A stretch of DNA of 22,491 nt from Flavobacterium psychrophilum (GTDB lineage: Bacteria > Bacteroidota > Bacteroidia > Flavobacteriales > Flavobacteriaceae). Where the stretch lies: the NCBI GenBank assembly GCA_003243255.1, contig QFQM01000068.1, positions 1-22,491 of the forward strand, in the 5' to 3' direction. Of this stretch, positions 16,801 to 22,331 are shown one piece after another. Positions within the stretch are counted from its first letter, which is position 1, and each line of letters opens with the position of its first letter. Under the pieces are notes generated by a model. The model searched no databases. It was not told the origin of the DNA and worked only from the letters and a program-made list of their open reading frames with translations. Position numbers and translations under genes: made by a program.

Positions 16801-17428
16801 AGAAACATTGAACCTTGACGCTGAAAAGCTGCCGGTAATGCTGCTTCACAGCTCAATTGATGATGAAAAGCTGATACAGGCCTGTATAGACCTCGACATT
16901 CGTTTTAATGTTACCAAGCCGATAATCTCTGATGAGTTATTTGACCTGATTGACAACATTCATACGACCGATATCGCTGCCCACAAAGATGCAACAGACG
17001 AGGAGATAGATGGATTTGACGCATTATATAATGTATTGATTGCCGAGGATAATCCTGTTAACCAGATACTGGCAAAAACAATCATTCAGAAAATAATTCC
17101 GAATGCAGCTATCATCCTTGCTGAAAATGGGCTTGAAGCGGTAAAAGCATACCAGACCCATGAAGTCGATATGATTTTTATGGATATACAGATGCCGGAA
17201 ATGAGCGGTTTTGAAGCGACAGAAAAGATACGAGAATTAGAAGCCGAACAACCTGACGAACACACACCTATCGTAGCATTGACAGCAAGGGCACTTTTAG
17301 GCGAAAGAGAAGAATGCCTTAAGCTGGGGATGGACGATTATATTACAAAACCTATTGATTATGAAGCTTTACGCAACATTATAAAACAATATCTGGTAAT
17401 CCCTAATAATGTGCGTAAAACACTATAA
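13814..17428 (+). CDS. Multi-PAS hybrid sensor histidine kinase with two receiver domains
   Basis: I place the start at ATG 13814 (1204 residues). An in-frame ATG at 13730 would add 28 residues (MVLIIIYLFLILHC...) encoded by an AT-rich stretch that looks like promoter DNA. With the later start the protein has no membrane segment and is a cytosolic sensor. Domains: five PAS/PAC modules at about 18-127, 152-264, 280-397, 412-523 and 537-662; a coiled linker; HisKA with His695 in SHEIRTPLNG; HATPase with the N box ending at Asn812 (NLLGNAVKFTN), DTGIGI (845-850) and GGTGLG (874-879); REC1 with Asp980 and Lys1035; and REC2 with Asp1124 (MDIQMPEMSG) and Lys1179. All catalytic residues are present. 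The gene is followed 15 bases later by a pseudo-receiver-HPt protein, the likely phosphotransfer partner. PAS ligands are unknown; no Cys or haem motif typical of LOV or FixL is evident. Confidence 0.92.
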   Translation: MSQILKAEFQNLLKENPEIFSWLVDDSHHGLWYLNPEQPDEIWVNASFWQILGYKKGDPAIPFAFYTTKFAGIIGDLKKSITPNSDQNFDQVINLIDDSGQTVLLHACGKIFVNAKGEPKMVVKFSNIESLENDDLLNKIKELKNQNEIYDATNQVSKVGGWKYDAVNNVSTWTSVIYDILELDYSFDPASPNRKRFGFYKEGWSRDTMERLFKEAVEEGKPFDAELKIISDKGNEKWVRALGTPFMENGVCVRLHGALQDISDKKEQEFNYKLTKERFETIYHNSSIGIVLIEAQTGTLLMANPAVLAIFGFTEEDRKNISTMTYRDLIHPEDLEKASSNRELMLSGMIPNYTMESRFYTKHGSLIWCRVNTSLVRGHNPSEDLIITQIEDITVSKRLEDIATENSNRFISAFEYSPNGMALVGLDGKWLMVNEAISQMLGYTREELTALTFQDLTHPGDLDADLNLLHQTLNNKIKTYSIEKRYIHKDGHIVYGLLNVSLIKDTEGNPLYFISQINDITERVLAEQELQKSLNEMETFMRATTQVAIIQADTTGTIIKYNKGAENLLGYKAEELIGKHNVGIFHIPEEVAKRGAELEAKHGRPFSGFEIFTHRPKQGKFEAGDWTFRRKDGSLFAVHLVITAVRNHEGELTGFLGIATDISNLKQLEVSLMQERDKAEAASRSKSEFLANMSHEIRTPLNGVIGFSDLLMKTELNESQRKYMQMVNTSAHSLLDIINDILDFSKIEAGKLELSEEKTDIIHLCSQSIDIVKHQAHAKSLEILLDLAPGINRFVYADPVRLRQILVNLLGNAVKFTNEGEIELKVRSAPEEDSSEMLFSFAIRDTGIGIAPQNIEKIFNAFDQEDASTTRKYGGTGLGITISNKLLALMGSNLEVESQVGKGSTFSFRIRFKTEKDNSPIRKTKVNVKNVLLVDDNGNNLLILKDMLAVEKIKTTLASNGIEALEILENNSNFDLAIVDYNMPYLSGTDLVKQIRETLNLDAEKLPVMLLHSSIDDEKLIQACIDLDIRFNVTKPIISDELFDLIDNIHTTDIAAHKDATDEEIDGFDALYNVLIAEDNPVNQILAKTIIQKIIPNAAIILAENGLEAVKAYQTHEVDMIFMDIQMPEMSGFEATEKIRELEAEQPDEHTPIVALTARALLGEREECLKLGMDDYITKPIDYEALRNIIKQYLVIPNNVRKTL

Positions 17429-17443
17429 ATGAATTAGATTAAA

Positions 17444-18148
17444 ATGAGTACCAATACAATACTGCTGGTTGAAAACAACCCTGCCGAAAAAGAAAATTTT
17501 ATACGCCTTGCCCTTAAGGAGAACCTTCATGCCGAAGCCTTAGGGAGCAGCTATGAAGCTATACAGTGGCTTAAAAAAAACGACCATGCCCTGGCAATCG
17601 TGATTTCAGAAAATGCCATTCCGCTTAATGCCTATCAGACTTTTGATTATATAAGACAGGAACTTAAAAGCAGTCTCCCTGTTATTATCAGTAGAAACGC
17701 AGATGGCCTGCCAAAAGAAGACGGTTACCTGTACCTTGACAAGTCGTTTACAGCAACAGGCATAAAAACGCTGAAGCTTTCTCTTGTACCTAATGTATCG
17801 TCGGCTCCGGGACTAAAAGTATATTCGCTGGACTATCTTGAAACCATAACTGGCGGAAACCATGAGGTTATGATTGATCTTCTTCAGACTTTCATTACGT
17901 CGGCCAGTGAAAAAATGGAAGAGCTAAAAGTAGCTGTAGAAAGTTCTGACATTAAAACCGCCGGTGCGATTGCACACAATATAAAGCCTTCGTTTGAAAT
18001 GCTGGAAAGCGAAAAGGCGAAAGACATCTGCAATAAGCTAACCTATGAAGCAGAAACATCAGATGTAGTCGCTCTTGCTGATGAACTCAATAACGAATTC
18101 AAAGCAATTGAAGAGGCGCTTAAGAATGACTTTAGCGAACTGAAATAA
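17444..18148 (+). CDS. Pseudo-receiver plus HPt phosphotransfer protein
   Basis: This 234-residue protein has an N-terminal receiver-like domain (about 4-115) joined to a C-terminal histidine phosphotransfer domain (about 128-230). The receiver is degenerate: the acidic pair reads Glu10-Asn11 (LLVENNPA), the phospho-acceptor position is Glu56 (VISENAIP) instead of Asp, and the conserved Thr position is Arg84 beside Ser83, although Lys100 (LDKSF) is kept. It probably cannot be phosphorylated, and Glu may mimic the active state. The HPt keeps the active His178 in AIAHNIKPSFEML with Lys181. It should accept a phosphoryl group from the kinase's receiver and pass it to an unlinked regulator, while the pseudo-receiver may mediate binding. 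It forms an operon with the kinase and a strong terminator follows it. Confidence 0.88.
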   Translation: MSTNTILLVENNPAEKENFIRLALKENLHAEALGSSYEAIQWLKKNDHALAIVISENAIPLNAYQTFDYIRQELKSSLPVIISRNADGLPKEDGYLYLDKSFTATGIKTLKLSLVPNVSSAPGLKVYSLDYLETITGGNHEVMIDLLQTFITSASEKMEELKVAVESSDIKTAGAIAHNIKPSFEMLESEKAKDICNKLTYEAETSDVVALADELNNEFKAIEEALKNDFSELK

Positions 18149-18149
18149 A

Positions 18150-18180
18150 AAAAGCCCCGCATTTATCCTGCGGGGCTTTT
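18150..18180. terminator. Bidirectional terminator between the kinase operon and the 18185 gene
   Basis: A perfect 12-bp stem, AAAAGCCCCGCA (18150-18161) and TGCGGGGCTTTT (18169-18180), encloses a 7-base loop with A and T runs on both sides. It begins two bases after the stop at 18148 and ends 4 bases before the convergent stop at 18185, so it serves both genes. Confidence 0.92.
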
Positions 18181-18184
18181 AATT

Positions 18185-18802
18185 TTATGCCATCTGTATA
18201 TTTTCGAGATTAAACTGAAAAGGCTGTGCATTTGGCCCCGAACCACCACCTGTCATTACGATATCTGCCGAGGCAATTCCTAACAGGCTCAATTCTGTAT
18301 TTATAGCAGATAGTATAGCAGAATTCATAACCTGCCCCTCTTCTATCTGCGAGGCAACGCCTATCCATATTGTGGGTTTAAATTCAAAAACGGCTTTTTG
18401 CTGTGGAGCAACACTAGTTCTTGTTGCTAAAAGTTTACCACTTTTATAAACATTAGCATTTATAGCTCCTCTCTGGAGATTATTCAATATCTGTATCTCC
18501 TTGCTGCTTGTAGCCTGCCCGAAAGATGACAATTGATCTCCTGACACGGTCAGGCTCATAGCAAACATTTGTCCTTCGTGAGCTTGCAGCTGTGGTGTAA
18601 AATTGCCCCAACTATCCGAAGCACCTACAGCGTTGCCCATAGGGTATGTAAAAGGATGATTATCTCCCTGTCCGCAATATTTTATTACCTGCCACGCAAC
18701 TGCCATCTCATCAAAATTTGTAGCAACATTTTTTTGAAAGATCACTATTGAGCTATTATTGGCATCGTTTGAATTATTTATAAAGTTCAGTTTAATATCC
18801 AT
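18185..18802 (-). CDS. Uncharacterised cytosolic protein
   Basis: The 205-residue protein starts at ATG 18802; a frame opening 10 codons earlier would begin inside the promoter. It lacks a signal peptide and membrane segments. The start MDIKLNFINNSNDANNSSIV leads into IFQKNVATNFDEMAVAWQVI, then a Gly/aromatic-rich part (CGQGDNHPFTYP, DSWGNFTPQLQAH). It is followed by a strand-rich part (NVYKSGKLLATRTSVAP, AVFEFKPTIWIGVASQ) and a C-terminal GIASADIVMTGGGSGPNAQP. The overall impression is a beta-sandwich. Homologues of this general type occur sporadically in bacteria without known role, but I cannot name a family. It has its own promoter and terminator. Confidence 0.78.
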   Translation of the reverse strand: MDIKLNFINNSNDANNSSIVIFQKNVATNFDEMAVAWQVIKYCGQGDNHPFTYPMGNAVGASDSWGNFTPQLQAHEGQMFAMSLTVSGDQLSSFGQATSSKEIQILNNLQRGAINANVYKSGKLLATRTSVAPQQKAVFEFKPTIWIGVASQIEEGQVMNSAILSAINTELSLLGIASADIVMTGGGSGPNAQPFQFNLENIQMA

Positions 18803-18829
18803 GATGTAAATAATTAATTGGTTAGATAC

Positions 18830-18837
18830 CAAAGTTA
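18830..18837 (-). promoter_or_regulatory. Putative -7 element for the 18185-18802 gene
   Basis: On the minus strand TAACTTTG (18837-18830) is a perfect TAnnTTTG box, 27 bases before ATG 18802. The -33 region is not convincing. Confidence 0.5.
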
Positions 18838-18897
18838 ATTACACACACTTTTATAAAATCAGGTAAAAACACCCGATTTAAGATCCGGATATATAAC

Positions 18898-19467
18898 CTA
18901 CACTTTTAAAACAGCCCTGAACCCTCTTGCTGCATAGTAGGACTCAGCACCATTATGATACAGGAAAACAGTATCATATCTGCGGTCACAAAAAACAGCT
19001 CCTCCCAGTTTTCTTATATCGGCAGGAGTAGCTACCCAGCTTGAAGTTTTTTTATCGAATTCCCCTAAAGTTTGCAAATAGCGGTATTCCACTTCAGTAA
19101 GAATTTCTACGCCCATATCGGCAGCCATATCCATAGCTGTATTTTCGGGTTTGTGCTCTTTACGGGATTCCCATGCTTTGCGGTCGTAGCAAACGCTTCT
19201 GCGTCCTTTAGGGCTCTCCGGTGCACAGTCATAAAAAAGATATTCGCTGGTTTTCTTATCCTGCCCTACAACATCGGGCTCACCGCCTGTTTCTTCCATA
19301 GCATCCAGCACATTAAGCTTTTCCGGATTGGAAGTAAGCTTAGTCTCAACGTCAGCCCATTTTATGCCTTTATGACGATCCATATTCTTTTCAAAACGCG
19401 TTTTTAAAATATCAAGAAGGGTTTGAGCCTGTTCTTCGGTTAAGTGATTTTTACCGCTAGCTTTCAT
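18898..19467 (-). CDS. DUF4256 family protein
   Basis: This 189-residue cytosolic protein is recognisable as DUF4256 by an N-terminal TLLDILKTRFEKNMDRHKGI, the central GGEPDVVGQDKKTSEYLFYD with DCAPESPKGRRSVCYDRKAW, and the C-terminal GGAVFCDRRYDTVFLYHNGA followed by SYYAARGFRAVLKV. The family is about 185 residues long, is widespread in bacteria and has no established function. Conserved Asp, Cys and Tyr residues in the two central motifs suggest a binding or catalytic site. It is the last gene of the ArsR operon, 11 bases after the DoxX-like gene, and would be repressed with it. No strong terminator follows. Confidence 0.85.
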   Translation of the reverse strand: MKASGKNHLTEEQAQTLLDILKTRFEKNMDRHKGIKWADVETKLTSNPEKLNVLDAMEETGGEPDVVGQDKKTSEYLFYDCAPESPKGRRSVCYDRKAWESRKEHKPENTAMDMAADMGVEILTEVEYRYLQTLGEFDKKTSSWVATPADIRKLGGAVFCDRRYDTVFLYHNGAESYYAARGFRAVLKV

Positions 19468-19478
19468 ATGCTTTTAGT

Positions 19479-19859
19479 TTAAGTAGTTAAAGTAAGTTTT
19501 CTGCTTGGCGGCCTGAAGTACCATGATAGCACGGTCAGTACCAATAACAATCCCGGGCCAAACAATTCAACAGCAGGGTCGTTTACAGCAATATGCGAAA
19601 CAATGGCTCCGCTCATAGCAAAGAAAAAACCGGCATAGGCCCATTCTTTCACTAAAGTAAATTTAGGAATTAAAACAGCTATAACTCCCAATAATTTCCA
19701 CACTCCCAAAAGGGTTAACACATACAAAGGATAACCTAAACGCTCCATGCTTTTTGTTTCCTCCTCTACCTGCAGCAACTGAACGATACCTGTTGCTGTC
19801 ATTCCTAATGACAACCATACGGTAGCGATCCAGTAGATTATTTTATTTCGTTTTTCCAT
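19479..19859 (-). CDS. DoxX-like small membrane protein
   Basis: This 126-residue protein has four predicted membrane segments: IIYWIATVWLSLGMTATGIV, LYVLTLLGVWKLLGVIAVLI, WAYAGFFFAMSGAIVSHIAV and FGPGLLLVLTVLSWYF. The layout and the KLLGVIAVLIPKF plus EWAYAGFFF motifs are those of the DoxX_2 family. Some DoxX relatives take part in quinone-linked redox or oxidative-stress complexes, but this subgroup is uncharacterised. It sits in the ArsR operon, 7 bases after the AHSA1-domain gene and 11 bases before the DUF4256 gene, an arrangement I recall from many Bacteroidota genomes. Confidence 0.87.
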   Translation of the reverse strand: MEKRNKIIYWIATVWLSLGMTATGIVQLLQVEEETKSMERLGYPLYVLTLLGVWKLLGVIAVLIPKFTLVKEWAYAGFFFAMSGAIVSHIAVNDPAVELFGPGLLLVLTVLSWYFRPPSRKLTLTT

Positions 19860-19866
19860 AATGCTA

Positions 19867-20334
19867 TTATTTAAGTTTGCTTACTATTTCCTCCAGACGG
19901 TCATGCGCCATATTAATACCCCATGCAAAGGGCAGCTTCAGGTTAGCATCCCTAAATTCTCCCGATCTGTATACCACATGCGCAACAAGCCTGCTTGTAT
20001 TATCACTTATCTTTTCAAACTCAAGGAATTCAATCTGTACACCAAAACCTGCGTTTTCCATTTCAAAAGTGCGCACGATCCTTTCATTTGGAACCACATC
20101 ATGAAAAGTCCCATTAGCACGGAAAACTACATCTCCATTGGGTGCTTTGGTTTCAAACTGATAGCTTCCATGTTTTTGAGCATCATATTTAAGGGCTTTC
20201 GTTCCCATCCATTGCTCTACTATTTCGGGCTTCTCATAAGCCATGAAAAGTAGTTCTACGGGGAGGCTGAAATCTCTTGTAATAAAAATATCCCGTTTGC
20301 CTTCTTCGGCGCTTACTTTGGTTTTGCTTTCCAT
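19867..20334 (-). CDS. AHSA1/SRPBCC-domain protein
   Basis: This 155-residue protein has the START-like SRPBCC (activator of Hsp90 ATPase C-terminal-like) fold. Landmarks are ITRDFSLPVELLFMAYEKPE, the EQWMG segment, GSYQFETKAPNGDVVFRANG, FHDVVPNERIVRTFEM and a C-terminal helix starting WGINMAHDRLEEIV. The domain forms a deep hydrophobic pocket for a small ligand, which is not identifiable here. The gene begins 4 bases after the ArsR gene. ArsR-AHSA1 pairs are very common in bacteria, and the SRPBCC protein may handle the small molecule sensed by the system; that link is inference. Confidence 0.9.
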   Translation of the reverse strand: MESKTKVSAEEGKRDIFITRDFSLPVELLFMAYEKPEIVEQWMGTKALKYDAQKHGSYQFETKAPNGDVVFRANGTFHDVVPNERIVRTFEMENAGFGVQIEFLEFEKISDNTSRLVAHVVYRSGEFRDANLKLPFAWGINMAHDRLEEIVSKLK

Positions 20335-20338
20335 AATA

Positions 20339-20665
20339 TTATTTGTTGGTTGGTTTATAATTTTTCATGATTTCCTCAAGCTTACTGAACCTGTCTTCCC
20401 ACATCATTCGGAACGGCTCGATAAAATCGGCAATCTCTTTCATTTTCTGACCATTTAAGCTGTAATGCACTTCCCTCCCATTCTGCTCCTGCTTCAGCAG
20501 TTCGCATTCGGTAAGTATCTGAAGGTGTTTGGAAACCGTAGGCCTTGCAGTATCAAAGTTGGCCGCTATTGCTCCGGCAGTCATAGATTGCGAAGCTAAT
20601 AACAATAGTATTGCTCTTCGGGTAGGATCGGCTATTGCCTGAAAAGGGTCGCGTCTTAAATTCAT
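20339..20665 (-). CDS. ArsR-family transcriptional repressor
   Basis: The 108-residue protein starts at ATG 20665. A frame opening at TTG 20686 would run through the operator and -7 region, so I reject it. It is a winged-helix protein: [18 protein letters not shown] is the typical N-terminal ArsR motif, the recognition helix lies in [12 protein letters not shown] (about residues 40-51), and the wing is [10 protein letters not shown]. The metal-binding ELCVCDL motif of arsenic and zinc sensors is absent and only one Cys is present. It therefore belongs to the ArsR type that pairs with AHSA1-domain proteins and probably senses a non-metal signal. It heads a four-gene operon and should autorepress through the two palindromes flanking its promoter. 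Confidence 0.92.
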   Translation of the reverse strand: MNLRRDPFQAIADPTRRAILLLLASQSMTAGAIAANFDTARPTVSKHLQILTECELLKQEQNGREVHYSLNGQKMKEIADFIEPFRMMWEDRFSKLEEIMKNYKPTNK

Positions 20666-20668
20666 TGC

Positions 20669-20684
20669 GTAGTCATTTGACGAC
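20669..20684. promoter_or_regulatory. Putative ArsR operator 1 (over the transcription start)
   Basis: GTAGTCATTTGACGAC is a 16-base palindrome with one mismatch and core GTCATTTGAC. It overlaps the outer base of the -7 box and covers the expected transcription start, just before ATG 20665. A bound repressor would block initiation. Confidence 0.65.
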
Positions 20685-20714
20685 AAATATACACGAAGTC
20701 ATTTGACTACACAA
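20684..20714 (-). promoter_or_regulatory. Promoter of the ArsR-AHSA1-DoxX-DUF4256 operon
   Basis: On the minus strand TTG (20714-20712), a 20-base spacer and TATATTTG (20691-20684) match the Bacteroidota consensus, with a perfect -7 element. A palindromic site fills the spacer and another follows the -7 box. Confidence 0.72.
20695..20710. promoter_or_regulatory. Putative ArsR operator 2 (in the promoter spacer)
   Basis: GAAGTCATTTGACTAC shares the 11-mer AGTCATTTGAC with operator 1 and is centred 26 bases from it. It lies between the -33 and -7 elements, a classical repressor position. Confidence 0.65.
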
Positions 20715-20734
20715 TTATTATGCAGAATTTTTAA

Positions 20735-20771
20735 CAAAAAAATAAGCCCCAGCTTTCGCTGAGGCCTATTT
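20735..20771 (-). terminator. Rho-independent terminator after the epimerase gene
   Basis: On the minus strand a continuous 14-bp stem (AAATAGGCCTCAGC and GCTGGGGCTTATTT, with two G-T wobbles) closes on a GAAA tetraloop, followed by a T run. It lies 15 bases after the stop at 20787 and insulates the ArsR operon from the epimerase transcript. Confidence 0.87.
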
Positions 20772-20786
20772 GAGAATACATAATTA

Positions 20787-21674
20787 TCAAAAATAATTCT
20801 CTTTCATATCGTTTAACAGATCGATATGTTCAGGCTTCCACCCTAAAATTGTTTTGGTTTTCTCACTTGAGGCAGCACAATTAAATGTTGCAAAATGACT
20901 GAACCAGGTAAAATGTTTATCTGCTTCTTCAGCATTAAGGCTAACAGTAGAAAGATTCAGGGCATTACCTATAGTTTCAGCGATAGTTTTAAACGGTATA
21001 CCTTCTTCGGCAACGGCGTTAAAAACATGCTGTTCCGGTTTTTTCTCAACAATAAGCCTGTACAACTTAGCGGCATCAAACCTGTGCACCGCCGACCAGC
21101 GATTTTGACCCTCTCCAATGTATGCCGATTTCTCATTGTCTTTGGCTAAGCCGATGATAATAGGAACAAAGCCATGATCTCCGGCACCATGCACTGTAGG
21201 CGGCAGGCGCACAACATAAGCTTTTACACCTTTAGCCCTTGCAACAGCCGCAGCTTCTTCGCTCGCAGCCCTCGGGATAACATCTGAACCAAAAGGCAAA
21301 GCATCATCTTCGGTTATAAGATTCTCAGAGCGCAACAAACCTATCCCCGAAGTAATGACCAATGGCTTTTCGGTTCCTGCCAAAGTTTCACCAAAACATT
21401 CAATGACGTTTCTGTCGTCTTCACAGTTTTCTTTATATCTGGAAAAATCATGGTTAAAAGCTGTATGGATTACCGCATCACAACTTTGTGCACCTTCCTT
21501 TAGCATTTCCGGATCATTTACATCGCCCAAAAGACCCTCTGCACCCGAAGCGACTAAGCTTTGAAGAGCACTTTCAGAACGCACCAATCCTAAAACCTGA
21601 ATTCCTGATGCAATTAATTCCTTAACTATAGCCGAGCCTACAAAACCAGAGGCTCCCGTAACAAATACACGCAT
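20787..21674 (-). CDS. Atypical extended SDR: NAD(P)-dependent epimerase/dehydratase-like protein
   Basis: This 295-residue protein has an N-terminal Rossmann motif, VTGASGFVGSAIVKEL (residues 5-20), then LLGDVNDPEML (48-58) and the CDAVIHTAFNHDF segment (65-77) of NAD(P)-binding epimerase-like SDRs. The usual YxxxK catalytic pair is missing: where it is expected the sequence reads PRAASEEAA (134-142), as in atypical SDRs. VVRLPPTVHGAGDHGFVP and WSAVHRFDAAKLYRL are well-conserved family blocks. It probably reduces or senses a small metabolite, with NADPH as the likely cofactor. A perfect palindrome sharing the ArsR operator core lies 53 bases upstream of the ATG, so it may belong to the ArsR regulon. 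Its own terminator follows. Confidence 0.88.
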   Translation of the reverse strand: MRVFVTGASGFVGSAIVKELIASGIQVLGLVRSESALQSLVASGAEGLLGDVNDPEMLKEGAQSCDAVIHTAFNHDFSRYKENCEDDRNVIECFGETLAGTEKPLVITSGIGLLRSENLITEDDALPFGSDVIPRAASEEAAAVARAKGVKAYVVRLPPTVHGAGDHGFVPIIIGLAKDNEKSAYIGEGQNRWSAVHRFDAAKLYRLIVEKKPEQHVFNAVAEEGIPFKTIAETIGNALNLSTVSLNAEEADKHFTWFSHFATFNCAASSEKTKTILGWKPEHIDLLNDMKENYF

Positions 21675-21726
21675 ATCTATTAAATTTTAAGTACTACAAA
21701 GCAACTTAAAACTTAGGCTAAAAACG

Positions 21727-21740
21727 TGGTCAAATGACCA
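21727..21740. promoter_or_regulatory. Putative operator 3 upstream of the epimerase gene
   Basis: TGGTCAAATGACCA is a palindrome with a two-base centre. Its core GTCAAATGAC is the exact reverse complement of the GTCATTTGAC core of the two operators at the ArsR promoter. It lies in the 74-base gap between the Crp/Fnr-family gene and the epimerase gene, 53 bases before the epimerase ATG. Confidence 0.6.
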
Positions 21741-21748
21741 TAATTCAG

Positions 21749-22327
21749 TTAGCGGTTCAGTTGGGAATGGCGTATCCTGGTAAGTGTTTTAAGTGAAATC
21801 CCCAGATAGGCCGCAATCATATGCAGCGGCAAACGAGAAAGCAGAGAAGGGTGTTTGCTCACAAAATCCTCATACTTTTCTTCAGGAGTAGCACTAAGGG
21901 TTGTTGCCACGCGCTGGCGGTTTTGGTAAATGCTTCTTGAAATAAGAATTTCGGAAAATTGTTTCAGCAACGGAAAATCGGTACGCAGCTTTTCAAAATC
22001 ATTTTTTGTCCAGAGCAACACAACCGAAGGTTCAATCGCTGCAATGTTTGTTGTGGCAGGAATCTGGTTGTCATAGCTTTCCACATCAAGTGTCCAGCTA
22101 TTCTCGGGGCAAAACTGCAATATATGCTCATTGCCATTACCTCCGGTAACATAACAACGCAGCAAGCCTTTGGCTATAAACACCTTGTACCGGCATACGT
22201 CACCAGCCTGAAGTAACGATTCATTACGTTTCAGCGTTTTTACTATAGCTAAATCGTACATCGCTTTTATAACTTCTTCAGGGAAATCAGCATTTGACGT
22301 AAGATATGTTTCAAATTCCTGCAGCAT
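21749..22327 (-). CDS. Crp/Fnr-family transcriptional regulator
   Basis: The 192-residue protein starts at ATG 22327. A longer TTG frame from 22396 would overlap the end of the preceding gene and is rejected. An N-terminal cyclic-nucleotide-binding-like beta-barrel (about residues 20-115) contains LKRNESLLQAGDVCRYKVFI and AKGLLRCYVTGGNGNEHILQ. A dimer helix follows (about 120-145), then a C-terminal helix-turn-helix (about 165-188: LPLHMIAAYLGISLKTLTRI). The barrel lacks the usual arginine of the cAMP-binding cassette, and there is no FNR-type cysteine cluster. The ligand is therefore unknown, as in many Bacteroidota members. The gene begins 4 bases after the methyltransferase gene, so they are probably co-transcribed. 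Confidence 0.9.
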   Translation of the reverse strand: MLQEFETYLTSNADFPEEVIKAMYDLAIVKTLKRNESLLQAGDVCRYKVFIAKGLLRCYVTGGNGNEHILQFCPENSWTLDVESYDNQIPATTNIAAIEPSVVLLWTKNDFEKLRTDFPLLKQFSEILISRSIYQNRQRVATTLSATPEEKYEDFVSKHPSLLSRLPLHMIAAYLGISLKTLTRIRHSQLNR

Positions 22328-22331
22328 AGTT

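Noticed and set aside
18845..18895. Possible terminator after the DUF4256 gene
   Set aside because: The best stem has an internal mismatch and only about six weak pairs before a short T run, so it is not convincing.
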